Shown: positions 15,456 through 23,907 of the stretch, in pieces
Numbering within the stretch: position 1 is the first letter of the stretch
Layout of the letters: every line of letters begins with the position of its first letter
Origin: Verrucomicrobiota bacterium
Lineage (GTDB): Bacteria; Verrucomicrobiota; Verrucomicrobiia; Verrucomicrobiales; DEV007
NCBI GenBank assembly: GCA_018970725.1
Contig: JAGWVU010000019.1
Span: 1 to 64,000, forward strand
Length of the DNA: 64,000 nucleotides
Reading direction: 5' to 3'
Position numbers and translations under genes: made by a program
Notes under the pieces: generated by a model
What the model was told of the DNA's origin: nothing
The model's input: the letters and a program-made list of their open reading frames with translations, nothing else
Database searches by the model: none

Positions 15456-16192
15456 GACTTTGGTCCATCCCGGTGATGCTCGTGTTCTGGCTTCTCCTCG
15501 TCGCCAGCATGGCCTTGCTGCGGGAATGGGCCTTCCCTCCCCGGCCTCCCGGGGACGGGATCGCCCTCGTCCGTCACCCCCTCTTCCTCACCTGGACCGC
15601 TCTCCTCCTCGCCGCGCAGGGCGTCCTCCTAATCCGCATCCGTCCCGCCCGGGATCGCCCCAAGGCCCGGCGCAAGGTCCGTCCCGCCCTGATCGCCACC
15701 GCCTTCTGCCTGGGCCTCCTCAGCATCGGCCTCGTCGTCTCCCTATCCATGGCCGGGACCGGTGACCAAGCCATGGAAGGCCTCGGGGCCTCCGCCAATT
15801 TCGTCGCCCGGGCCTTCCCGGGACACAACGCCGACGCCTGGTTCATCGGCATCGTCTTCTTCGGCTTCATCGGCGGCATGTGGGCCGTCTGGTGGATGCT
15901 CATCGGGAAAGCGACGAAAGAGACGGCTCCCGAAAGCCTCCCGGCCCGCCTGCTGACATGGATTCTCGCCGGCAGCGTCCTCGAATTGCTCGTTGCCGTG
16001 CCCTGCCATATCCTCTGCCGCCGCCGGGAAGAGTGCTGCGCCCCGGTGCTGACCTTCTGGGGGATGGCGATGGGTTGGGCCCTGCTCCTCCTCAGCCTCG
16101 GACCGGCGGTGGGCCTGCTCGTTGAACGGAGGATAGCCCGCAAGAAAGCCCGGCCGATGCCCCCCGGGAGGCCGGACCAAACCGCGGCTTGA
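15452..16192 (+). CDS. Unknown integral membrane protein
   Basis: 246 residues starting at a GTG that overlaps the preceding TGA, which implies translational coupling with the SGNH hydrolase. About five to six hydrophobic helices are visible (first at residues 5-23; others around 48-62, 82-100, 130-150, 167-185 and 200-220). A loop holds a Cys cluster (CHILCRRREECC). I do not recognise the family. The C-terminus is basic and proline-rich. Confidence 0.75.
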   Translation: MRLWSIPVMLVFWLLLVASMALLREWAFPPRPPGDGIALVRHPLFLTWTALLLAAQGVLLIRIRPARDRPKARRKVRPALIATAFCLGLLSIGLVVSLSMAGTGDQAMEGLGASANFVARAFPGHNADAWFIGIVFFGFIGGMWAVWWMLIGKATKETAPESLPARLLTWILAGSVLELLVAVPCHILCRRREECCAPVLTFWGMAMGWALLLLSLGPAVGLLVERRIARKKARPMPPGRPDQTAA

Positions 16193-16263
16193 AACCGGCG
16201 TTTCGCTGTTGAGGCACGAAATTCGCCAGAATCCGCTTGCGGGGCTGTGGTGAAACCGTACGA

Positions 16264-16292
16264 TTTTGCTGAATATCAATCCTACCTAAATA
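16264..16292 (+). promoter_or_regulatory. Candidate sigma70-like promoter for the TolC-MacAB operon
   Basis: TTTTGC at 16264-16269 and TAAATA at 16287-16292 are separated by 17 bp, in the only AT-rich stretch between the membrane-protein gene and the TolC start. It would give a leader of roughly 55 nt. The -35 element is imperfect. Confidence 0.4.
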
Positions 16293-16355
16293 AAAATTTA
16301 TCCCCCTCCGGCCCTCGTTTGTCGTAGCCTAGGCTGTCCCGGCTGATTCCCGTCC

Positions 16356-17678
16356 ATGTCCCCGCGCCTTTCATCGATCATTTCCGGATTGGTCTGCCTG
16401 TCGGGCATCGGTTGGGCCGGGGATCCGCCCGGCCTCACCTTGGAAGCCGCCTACGACCTCGCGCTGGCCACGGACCAAACCCTGGCGATCGCCTATGCGG
16501 AGGCCCGCAAGGGAGCTTTGGAGCCCGCCGGAGCCATGACGCGCCTCATGCCCACGATCACCGGGAACGCCTCCTCCAACCGGAGCGACCGCACGGGGGC
16601 GAACCGCGGGTTCACGAGCACCCTCGGGAACGTGTCCGGCGGGGCCCTGACCTCGAACCAGACAAGCCTGAACCTGACCTGGCCTTTCGTCGATTTCACT
16701 CTGCTGCCGGCTTACCGCCGGGGGAAACTGATCACGCAATCGACCCGGTTGCAATACCAGGCGGCGATCCGCCAAACCCTCTACGGGGTGGCCTCCGCGT
16801 TTTTCGATGTGCTCTCCCAACAACGCATTGTGGCGGTGAGCGCGGAGACCCTGCGCCTTGCGGAGGAGAATCTGGCGATCGCCCGGAAACGGGCCGACGC
16901 CGGTGCGGTGACTCGGGCGGACGTGCTGCGGGCGCAGGCCTCCACCGAGGAAAACCGGCGGGCGTTGATCCAGGCGGAGAACGATTTGATCGTGAAACGC
17001 AATGTGTTGGCGAACCTGCTGGATAAGAAGGAGCGGAACTTCGTCCTTGTGGAACCTCCCCGGAGCATGAGCCGTCCCCCTCTGGACGCGCTCGACGGCT
17101 TGCTGGTGACCGCCTTCACGGAGCGGGAGGATTTGCAGGCGCGGGAACTGGTGATCCGGCAGCAGAAGGAGAGGGTCAAAGAGATCCGGGCCCAATACGC
17201 ACCGGTCCTCAGCGGCCAGGCCAGCTCCTCCGGGACCCAGGCTTCGGGCAATCTCAACCGGAGCGATTGGCAGGCGGTGCTGGCGATTCGTTTTCCCTTT
17301 GTCAACGCCGGCCAGCGGACCATCGACCTGAAGAAGCAAGGCCTCGAGGTGGAGCAATCGGAAGAGGATTACGCGAAATTCCGGGAGACGGTGCAGGAGG
17401 AGGTGACGACCGCCTTCGTGACGTTGCGGAGCCTCGGAGAAACCATCGAGGCCTTGGAGGCCCAGGTGGATGCGGAATCCCAAGCCTATCAGGACGTGCA
17501 GACCCAGTATCGCGCCGGGACCGCCCGGGCCATCGATGTGCTCGATGCCCTCCGGACCCTCAACAACGCGCGGAAGGATTTGGCGCTGCAAATTTATGGA
17601 TTTGAACTGGCTTTGAGGCGACTCGATCAGGTGACCGGGGTTTTGGAAGAAGAACGAGTTCGCAAAGTGGCCCCATGA
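16356..17678 (+). CDS. TolC-family outer-membrane efflux protein
   Basis: 440 residues with a signal peptide ending near GIGWAGD. The long alpha-helical repeats typical of TolC/NodT proteins are visible in both halves (LRLAEENLAIARKRADAGAV and YQDVQTQYRAGTARAIDVLD), as expected for the trimeric periplasmic tunnel. It is the first gene of a four-gene operon and shares ATGA with the following adaptor. It should form the outer-membrane exit duct for the MacA-MacB pump encoded downstream. Substrate unknown: macrolides, lipopeptides and peptides are typical for the family. Confidence 0.92.
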   Translation: MSPRLSSIISGLVCLSGIGWAGDPPGLTLEAAYDLALATDQTLAIAYAEARKGALEPAGAMTRLMPTITGNASSNRSDRTGANRGFTSTLGNVSGGALTSNQTSLNLTWPFVDFTLLPAYRRGKLITQSTRLQYQAAIRQTLYGVASAFFDVLSQQRIVAVSAETLRLAEENLAIARKRADAGAVTRADVLRAQASTEENRRALIQAENDLIVKRNVLANLLDKKERNFVLVEPPRSMSRPPLDALDGLLVTAFTEREDLQARELVIRQQKERVKEIRAQYAPVLSGQASSSGTQASGNLNRSDWQAVLAIRFPFVNAGQRTIDLKKQGLEVEQSEEDYAKFRETVQEEVTTAFVTLRSLGETIEALEAQVDAESQAYQDVQTQYRAGTARAIDVLDALRTLNNARKDLALQIYGFELALRRLDQVTGVLEEERVRKVAP

Positions 17679-18871
17679 ACGGCGTCAAATTTCCCTTCCT
17701 GCCCTGGTTGATCGGGGGCGCGGTCCTTGCCACGGGCGTCTGGTTCGGTCGTCCCTTGATTTTCAAAGGCGAGCCGGAGCCCGAATACCAAACCGCGCCC
17801 GTCAAACGGCAGGACATCGTGCAAACGGTCACCGCCTCGGGCCAGCTCAGTGCGTTGGTCACGGTGGAGGTCGGAAGCCAGATCTCCGGGATCATCCGGA
17901 AGCTGGTGGCCGACTACAACACCCCGGTGAAAGCCGGCCAGATCATCGCGCAGTTGGATCCGGCGACCTACCGGGCCACCAAGAATCAGGCCGACGGTGA
18001 ATTGGCCAATGCCAAGGCGTCTCTGGAACTGGCCCGGCTCAATGAAAAACGCCAGCGGGAACTGGTCACCGGGAATGCCGGCACCCAGGCGGACCTCGAC
18101 AAGGCGGTGGCGGATCTGGACCAAGCCAAGGCGATGGTGATGATGCGCCAGGCCCAGCTCGACCGCGCCACGGTGGATCTGGAGCGCTGCACCATCACCG
18201 CTCCGGTGGATGGCATCGTCATTTCCCGGGATGTCAACGAGGGCCAAACCGTGGCCGCAGCGATGACCGCCCCCAAGCTGTTCACCATCGCCAACGATCT
18301 CTCCCAGATGCAGATCGAGGCCAATGTCTCCGAGGCGGACATCGGCGGCGTCAAGGAGGGTCAGGAGGCGGAATTCACCGTCGATGCCTTCTCCGGACGC
18401 ACGTTCCGGGGCCGGGTCAAGATGGTCCGGTTCGCGCCGGTCACGGTGGAGAACGTGGTCACCTACGTGACCGTCATCGAGGTGGCCAACCCCAAGCTGG
18501 AGTTGCGTCCCGGGATGACGGCGAATGTCTCCATCGTGCTCGACAAACGGGAAAATGTGCTGGCGGTGCCGAATTCCGCCCTCCGCTTCAAACCGACGCA
18601 GAAGCAGGCCTCCGGACCTCCCGCCGGATCGCGCGGGGAAGGCCGTGGCGGGGAAGGATCCGGGGGGATCAAGCGCGTCCACCTGCTGCGGGATGGCCAC
18701 CCGGAGCCGGTCGAGGTGAAGACGGGCTTGACCGATGGCATCTACACGGAAATCACCGGGGGCCTCGCGGAAGGGGACGACGTCGTCACCAACCAATTTA
18801 TCCCCGGCACCGGCGGTTCCGCCCCGTCCGGACCGCCCAGTCCGTTCGGCGGACGCATGTCGCACCGCTGA
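17675..18871 (+). CDS. macA: MacA/HlyD-type periplasmic adaptor subunit
   Basis: 398 residues. One N-terminal membrane helix (LPWLIGGAVLATGVWFG), then the first lipoyl half-motif (VEVGSQISGIIRKLVADYNT), an alpha-helical hairpin with predicted coiled coil (about 95-165) and the second lipoyl half (ITAPVDGIVISRDVNEGQTV), followed by the beta-barrel domain. This is the standard membrane-fusion-protein architecture that couples a MacB transporter to TolC. Starts inside the TolC stop codon (ATGA). A glycine/arginine-rich insert near 310-330 (GSRGEGRGGEGSGG) is unusual. Confidence 0.92.
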   Translation: MNGVKFPFLPWLIGGAVLATGVWFGRPLIFKGEPEPEYQTAPVKRQDIVQTVTASGQLSALVTVEVGSQISGIIRKLVADYNTPVKAGQIIAQLDPATYRATKNQADGELANAKASLELARLNEKRQRELVTGNAGTQADLDKAVADLDQAKAMVMMRQAQLDRATVDLERCTITAPVDGIVISRDVNEGQTVAAAMTAPKLFTIANDLSQMQIEANVSEADIGGVKEGQEAEFTVDAFSGRTFRGRVKMVRFAPVTVENVVTYVTVIEVANPKLELRPGMTANVSIVLDKRENVLAVPNSALRFKPTQKQASGPPAGSRGEGRGGEGSGGIKRVHLLRDGHPEPVEVKTGLTDGIYTEITGGLAEGDDVVTNQFIPGTGGSAPSGPPSPFGGRMSHR

Positions 18872-18883
18872 GCCGCGTCCGTC

Positions 18884-19630
18884 ATGGCACCGATCATTGA
18901 ACTGGAGGATCTCCACAAGACCTATGAATCCGGCGAGGAACCGGTCCATGCGGTGCGCGGCGTTTCCCTGACGATCTCACGGGGGGAATTCGTCGCTGTG
19001 ATGGGAACCAGCGGGTCGGGCAAGTCCACCCTGATGAACATCCTCGGTTGTCTGGACCGCCCCACCTCGGGAGGATACCGGCTCGACGGCATCCAGGTCT
19101 CCACGTTGCCCCGGGACCAGCTCTCCGACCTGCGGAACCGGAAGATCGGGTTTGTCTTCCAAAACTTCAACCTGCTCTCCCGAACCTCCGCCGTGGAAAA
19201 CGTGGAACTCCCGATGCTCTATCGGCGGACGCCGCTTTCCGCCGCGGAACAACGCAGGAAGGCCCTGCAATCGCTCGAAATGGTCGGGATCGGAAAACGG
19301 GCCGGCCATACCCCCAACCAGCTCTCCGGCGGCCAGCAGCAGAGGGTCGCGATTGCCCGCAGTCTCATCAACGATCCCGTCCTCCTGCTGGCGGATGAAC
19401 CGACCGGCAATCTCGACTCCCGCACCAGCATCGAGATCCTCGGGATCTTCCAACGACTCAACGACGAGGGGATCACCATCCTGATGGTGACCCATGAACC
19501 CGAAGTGGCCAATCATGCCAAACGGATCATCGTGATGCGGGACGGCCGGATCCGCACCGACAACTTGGTCGCGAACCGCCTCAACGCCGCGGCGGAACTC
19601 GGGCGCCTGCCCGCGGAGGGGGGAGCATGA
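18884..19630 (+). CDS. macB: MacB-type ABC transporter ATP-binding protein
   Basis: 248 residues, normal for a stand-alone LolD/MacB-class ATPase. Walker A GTSGSGKST, signature LSGGQQQRVAIARSL, Walker B LLLADEPTGNLDS and the switch His in VTHEPEVANHA are all intact. It begins 12 bp after the adaptor gene and its end overlaps the permease start (ATGA), so ATPase and permease are separate polypeptides rather than fused as in E. coli MacB. Confidence 0.93.
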   Translation: MAPIIELEDLHKTYESGEEPVHAVRGVSLTISRGEFVAVMGTSGSGKSTLMNILGCLDRPTSGGYRLDGIQVSTLPRDQLSDLRNRKIGFVFQNFNLLSRTSAVENVELPMLYRRTPLSAAEQRRKALQSLEMVGIGKRAGHTPNQLSGGQQQRVAIARSLINDPVLLLADEPTGNLDSRTSIEILGIFQRLNDEGITILMVTHEPEVANHAKRIIVMRDGRIRTDNLVANRLNAAAELGRLPAEGGA

Positions 19631-20847
19631 GGCTGCAGACCAGTTTCCGCACCGCCTTCCGCGCCCTCCTGCGCAACAAGCTGCGGTCGCTTCTCACCGC
19701 CCTCGGCATCATCATCGGCGTCGCCGCAGTCATCGCCATGGTCGGCATCGGGAACGGTGCCAAGAAGCAGGTGGAGGACCAAGTGGCTTCGATGGGGGAC
19801 AACGCCCTCATGGTTTTCTCCGGCAGCAGTTCCCGGGGCGGCATGAGCGGCGGGTTTGGCTCCGCCGGAACCCTGACCCTGGAGGACGCCTTCGCGATCA
19901 AACGGGAAATCCCGGGAGTGCAAGGCGTAACCCCGGAGGTCGAGGGCAGCGCCCGCATCTCCTCCGGCAATCAGAACTGGTTCACCCGGCTCAACGGAGT
20001 CGATGCCGACTATTTTTCGATCCGGATGTGGAGCTTCACCCATGGCGGTCCCTTCGAGGAACGGGACGTCAAGGCTTATGCCAAGGTCGCCGTGATCGGC
20101 AAAACCACGGCCTTGGAGATGTTTGGCAGCGAGGAAGAGGCGCTCGGCAAAATCGTGCGCGTCCGCAATGTCCCGTTCACCATCATCGGTGTCCTCGCCC
20201 CCAAGGGGGCCTCTTTCTTCGGGCGGGATCAGGACGATACCCTCGTCGTCCCTTACACCAGCGCCATGAAACGGGTGCTCGGGGTCAAGACCATCCCGAG
20301 GATCACCGTCAGCGTGGAGCGCGGGAAATCCGTGGCCATGGTGGTGGAGCAGGTCTCAAACCTTCTCTCCCAACGGCACCGCCTGCCGGGCGACCGTGAG
20401 CCCGACTTCAGCATCCGGACCCAGGAGGAGCTTGCGAACATGGCCACCGCCACCTCCAAAACCATGACCACCTTGCTCGGATTCGTCGCCAGCATTTCCC
20501 TCATCGTCGGTGGCATCGGCATCATGAACATCATGCTCGTCAGCGTCACCGAACGCACCCGCGAGATCGGCATCCGGCTGGCCATTGGCGCGCGCGGGAG
20601 CGACATCCTCGTCCAATTCCTCATCGAGGCGGTCACGCTCAGCCTGCTCGGGGGAATGATCGGCATCGGTCTCGCCTTCCTCGCGGCCACGCTGATCATG
20701 CGCTTCTCTCCCATGCCGGTCTACATCACCGCCGGGCCCGTGCTCTACTCCTTTGCTTTCAGCGCCGCGGTGGGAATCCTCTTCGGCTTTTATCCGGCGA
20801 GAAAGGCGGCCTCGCTCGATCCGATCGAGGCGTTGCGTTACGAGTGA
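19627..20847 (+). CDS. MacB-type ABC transporter permease
   Basis: 406 residues. One N-terminal transmembrane helix (LLTALGIIIGVAAVIAMVGI), a large periplasmic MacB_PCD domain (about 50-280) and three C-terminal helices of the FtsX/MacB fold (GFVASISLIVGGIGIMNIML and others), ending in the conserved PARKAASLDPIEALRYE. Last gene of the tripartite pump operon; the ATPase upstream overlaps its start. Confidence 0.93.
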   Translation: MRLQTSFRTAFRALLRNKLRSLLTALGIIIGVAAVIAMVGIGNGAKKQVEDQVASMGDNALMVFSGSSSRGGMSGGFGSAGTLTLEDAFAIKREIPGVQGVTPEVEGSARISSGNQNWFTRLNGVDADYFSIRMWSFTHGGPFEERDVKAYAKVAVIGKTTALEMFGSEEEALGKIVRVRNVPFTIIGVLAPKGASFFGRDQDDTLVVPYTSAMKRVLGVKTIPRITVSVERGKSVAMVVEQVSNLLSQRHRLPGDREPDFSIRTQEELANMATATSKTMTTLLGFVASISLIVGGIGIMNIMLVSVTERTREIGIRLAIGARGSDILVQFLIEAVTLSLLGGMIGIGLAFLAATLIMRFSPMPVYITAGPVLYSFAFSAAVGILFGFYPARKAASLDPIEALRYE

Positions 20848-20853
20848 GCCGAT

Positions 20854-20889
20854 GCCCCGGCTTGGCGGGGATTTCGGGGCTTTCTCTCT
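20854..20889 (+). terminator. Probable rho-independent terminator of the MacAB-TolC operon
   Basis: GCCCCG (20854-20859) pairs with CGGGGC (20875-20880), followed at once by TTTCTCTCT. It lies 7 bp beyond the permease stop codon. The loop is 15 nt, with an alternative inner CCCC/GGGG pairing. Confidence 0.5.
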
Positions 20890-20902
20890 GTAGAAATCGG
20901 AG

Positions 20903-20930
20903 TTGACGGAATTACTGGGGATTTTATGAT
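20903..20930 (+). promoter_or_regulatory. Candidate sigma70-like promoter of the pnt operon
   Basis: TTGACG (20903-20908), 16-bp spacer, TATGAT (20925-20930). It lies downstream of the efflux-operon terminator and about 100 nt ahead of pntAA, so the mRNA would have a leader of roughly 95 nt. Confidence 0.6.
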
Positions 20931-21034
20931 CCTGCGCGTTCCCCCGGCTGCCTTGCAGCGCTCGTGGGTGCGAACCGCTTGACACGGGCCCCATCCGGCG
21001 TCAGCGGGCTGAGAGCCAACTTGAACCCTACATC

Positions 21035-22192
21035 ATGACCCGAATCTTCGTTCCCGCGGAAACCCATGCCGAGGAGAGGCGCATCGCCGTCGTGCCAGCC
21101 ACCGTGGCCAAGTTGACGAAGCTGGGCGCCCACGTGGAAATCGAAGGCGGACTGGGCGCACCGGTTTTTTTCAGCGATGAGGAATACACGGCGGCCGGGG
21201 CCACGATCGCAAAAAGCCGGAAACAGGGGCTCGGCGGGGCGGACATCGTCCTGCGCCTCCGCAAGCCTCCGGCGGAGGAAGTGGGTCTGGTCAAGGCCGG
21301 CTGCCTGCACATCTCCCACCTCGATCCTTTCACCGATCTGGCGCTGCTCCGTCAACTCGCCGAAGCCAAGGTCAGCGCCCTCTGCATGGAGATGATCCCC
21401 CGCTCCACGGTCGCGCAGAAGATGGATGCCCTCAGCTCTCAGGCGAACCTTGCCGGCTACGTGGCGGTGATGATCGGCGCCAACCGGCTCGACCGGATTT
21501 TCCCCATGATGAGCACGCCCTCCGGCACCATCGCCCCGGCCAGGGTCTTCGTCATCGGCGTCGGCGTGGCCGGGCTGCAAGCCATCGCCACCGCCAAACG
21601 GCTCGGAGCCGTGGTCGAGGCTTTCGACACCCGGCCGGTGGTCGAGGAACAGGTCAAATCCCTCGGGGCCAAGTTCGTGAAGGTGGACCTCGGTGAAACC
21701 GGCCAGACGGCCCAGGGTTATGCCAAGGAGCTGACCGCGGAGCAGTTGGAAAAGCAGCGGGAGGTGATGGCCCAACGCTGCGCACAGTCGGATCTGGTGA
21801 TCACCACCGCCCAGGTTTTCGGCCGCAAGGCCCCCCTCATTCTCACCACCGCGATGGTGCAGGGCATGAAACCGGGCAGCGTCGTCGTCGACATGGCCGT
21901 GGAGACCGGCGGCAACGTGGAATGCTCGGTGGTCGGCGAGGAAGTCATCCTCAACGGCGTCCGCATCCTCGGCCATCGCAATCTGCCGGGACGCGTTCCC
22001 CGGGTGGCGAGCGAAATGTATAGCAACAATCTCGGGAACCTGATCGATCACTTCTGGGACAAGGAAGCCAAGACCTTCAAGCTCGATCCCGCGAACGACA
22101 TCCTCAAACATTGCCTCGTGGCCCATCAAGGCGCCGTCACCAACGACACGCTGCGCAACCTGATCGAAACCCAAACCGCTCCCACCGCATGA
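21035..22192 (+). CDS. pntAA: NAD(P) transhydrogenase subunit alpha part 1 (NAD-binding)
   Basis: 385 residues of alanine dehydrogenase/PntA type. N-terminal FVPAETHAEERRIAVVP and the dinucleotide fold VFVIGVGVAGLQAIATAKRLG followed by acidic E/D residues (VVEAFDTRP) mark the NAD(H)-binding dI component. The membrane part is encoded separately by the next gene, whose start overlaps this stop (ATGA), as in Rhodospirillum-type three-gene transhydrogenases. The enzyme couples hydride transfer between NADH and NADP to proton movement across the inner membrane and supplies NADPH. No clear Shine-Dalgarno sequence precedes the ATG. Confidence 0.95.
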   Translation: MTRIFVPAETHAEERRIAVVPATVAKLTKLGAHVEIEGGLGAPVFFSDEEYTAAGATIAKSRKQGLGGADIVLRLRKPPAEEVGLVKAGCLHISHLDPFTDLALLRQLAEAKVSALCMEMIPRSTVAQKMDALSSQANLAGYVAVMIGANRLDRIFPMMSTPSGTIAPARVFVIGVGVAGLQAIATAKRLGAVVEAFDTRPVVEEQVKSLGAKFVKVDLGETGQTAQGYAKELTAEQLEKQREVMAQRCAQSDLVITTAQVFGRKAPLILTTAMVQGMKPGSVVVDMAVETGGNVECSVVGEEVILNGVRILGHRNLPGRVPRVASEMYSNNLGNLIDHFWDKEAKTFKLDPANDILKHCLVAHQGAVTNDTLRNLIETQTAPTA

Positions 22193-22506
22193 GTCCCGAA
22201 GAATTCATTCCCGCCCTCTACATTTTCGCCCTGGCCGCCTTTCTTGGCTATTTGGTGCTGACCCGGGTTCCTCCGCTCCTCCACACGCCGCTGATGTCCG
22301 CCACCAATGCCATCTCCGGCATTTCCCTGGTCGGTTCCATCGTGGCCGCCGGGGCGCAACACAACACCGTCGGCACTTGGCTCGGCTTCATCGCCGTCAC
22401 CTGCGCCACCATCAACGTCGTCGGTGGCTTCTGGATTACCGAACGCATGCTCAAGTTCTTCAAGAGCAAGGAAGAGATGAAGCAGAAACCCGAAGAGAAG
22501 AACTAA
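22189..22506 (+). CDS. pntAB: NAD(P) transhydrogenase subunit alpha part 2 (membrane)
   Basis: 105 residues; the start was chosen at the ATG overlapping the pntAA stop because an upstream in-frame start at 22111 would read into pntAA. Three hydrophobic segments (YIFALAAFLGYLVLT, SGISLVGSIVAAG, LGFIAVTCATINVVGGFWI) correspond to the short PntAB membrane subunit, followed by a charged tail that ends in repeated Lys/Glu. Middle gene of the pnt operon. Confidence 0.93.
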   Translation: MSPEEFIPALYIFALAAFLGYLVLTRVPPLLHTPLMSATNAISGISLVGSIVAAGAQHNTVGTWLGFIAVTCATINVVGGFWITERMLKFFKSKEEMKQKPEEKN

Positions 22507-22521
22507 TCCGTTTCCGGTCCC

Positions 22522-23892
22522 ATGGAATATACCATCGCGTTCAGTTATCTCATCGCTTCGCTGCTCTTCATCTACGGGCTGCGCTGCCTGACCCATCCGG
22601 AGACCGCCCGCCGTGGCATGCACGCCGCGGAACTCGGCATGCTTCTGGCCATCGTCGGCACCTTGCTCCACCATGAGATCGTCAGTTACGAATATATCAT
22701 CGCCGGGTTCATCATCGGCGGGGCCATCGGAGCATTGATGTCCCATTGGGTGCCGATGACCGCCCTCCCCCAGCGGACCGCCCTCTCCCATGCATTCGGC
22801 GCCCTGGCCGCATCCTTGGTCGGCATCGCGGAGTATTACACCCATCATGGGCACCTCGGCGGATTCAAGATCACCGCCATCAGTCTTGAGGTCCTCCTCG
22901 GCTCCCTCACCACCACCGGTTCCCTTATCGCCGCGGCCAAGCTCCAGGGGATGCTCCCCGGAGCCCCGATGACCTTCAAAGGACAAAATCTTTTCAACCT
23001 GACCCTCATCGTCGTCACGGTCGGGCTCTTCGGTTACCTCATTTTCAACCCCGCCACCGGCTGGGCCTTCTATCTCATGATGGCCCTCGCCTTCGTCTTC
23101 GGCGTCATGCTCGTGCTCCCGATCGGCTCCGCGGACATGCCCGTCGTCATGGCCCTCCTCAACTCCTACGCCGGTCTCGCCGCCGCTGCCACCGGGTTCG
23201 CCATCTCTAACAACGTGCTCATCATCGCCGGAACCCTCGACGGCTTTTCCGGCTTCATCCTTTCCATCGTCATGTGCAAGGCGATGAACCGCTCCATCAC
23301 CAATGTCCTCTTCGGAGCATTCGGCAGTCCGGCCGCCGATGCCGGTGGCTCGGCCGAAGGCGAGATGCGCGAGGTCATTCTGGACGACGTGGCCACCCAG
23401 ATGGCCTACGCGCGCCAGGTGGTCTTCGTTCCCGGCTACGGCATGGCCACCGCCCAGGCCCAACACGTGGTGCGCGAGTTGTGCGATTCCCTCGAAGAAC
23501 GCGGCGTCACCGTGAAGTTCGCCATCCATCCCGTGGCCGGCCGGATGCCGGGCCACATGAACGTCCTCCTCGCCGAGGCCAACGTCCCCTACTCCCAGCT
23601 CTATGAGTTGGAGCAAATCAATTCCGATTTCCCCAACACCGACGTCTCGGTGGTCATCGGCGCCAACGACGTCGTCAACCCCGACGCCCGGGACAACCCG
23701 GGGAGCCCGATCGCCGGCATGCCGATCCTCGAGGTGGACCGCTCCAAAACCGTCATTGTCCTCAAGCGCGGCAAGGGCAAGGGATTCTCGGGCATCGAAA
23801 ACCCGCTCTTCTTCAAGCCGAACACCGGGATGCTTTACGGGGACGCCAAGGAATCCCTGGCCAAGCTGGTCCATGCGGTCAAGGAGGCCTGA
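22522..23892 (+). CDS. pntB: NAD(P) transhydrogenase subunit beta
   Basis: 456 residues. The N-terminal ~270 residues are a run of membrane helices (proton-translocating dII part) and the C-terminal ~180 form the NADP-binding dIII domain with GYGMATAQAQ, the ALHP-like loop (KFAIHPVAGRMPGHMNVLLAE) and VIGANDVVNP. Starts 15 bp after pntAB. The gene ends 15 bp from the convergent selO gene, with no room for a separate terminator. Confidence 0.95.
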   Translation: MEYTIAFSYLIASLLFIYGLRCLTHPETARRGMHAAELGMLLAIVGTLLHHEIVSYEYIIAGFIIGGAIGALMSHWVPMTALPQRTALSHAFGALAASLVGIAEYYTHHGHLGGFKITAISLEVLLGSLTTTGSLIAAAKLQGMLPGAPMTFKGQNLFNLTLIVVTVGLFGYLIFNPATGWAFYLMMALAFVFGVMLVLPIGSADMPVVMALLNSYAGLAAAATGFAISNNVLIIAGTLDGFSGFILSIVMCKAMNRSITNVLFGAFGSPAADAGGSAEGEMREVILDDVATQMAYARQVVFVPGYGMATAQAQHVVRELCDSLEERGVTVKFAIHPVAGRMPGHMNVLLAEANVPYSQLYELEQINSDFPNTDVSVVIGANDVVNPDARDNPGSPIAGMPILEVDRSKTVIVLKRGKGKGFSGIENPLFFKPNTGMLYGDAKESLAKLVHAVKEA

Positions 23893-23907
23893 CGCCTCGG
23901 TCCACTC

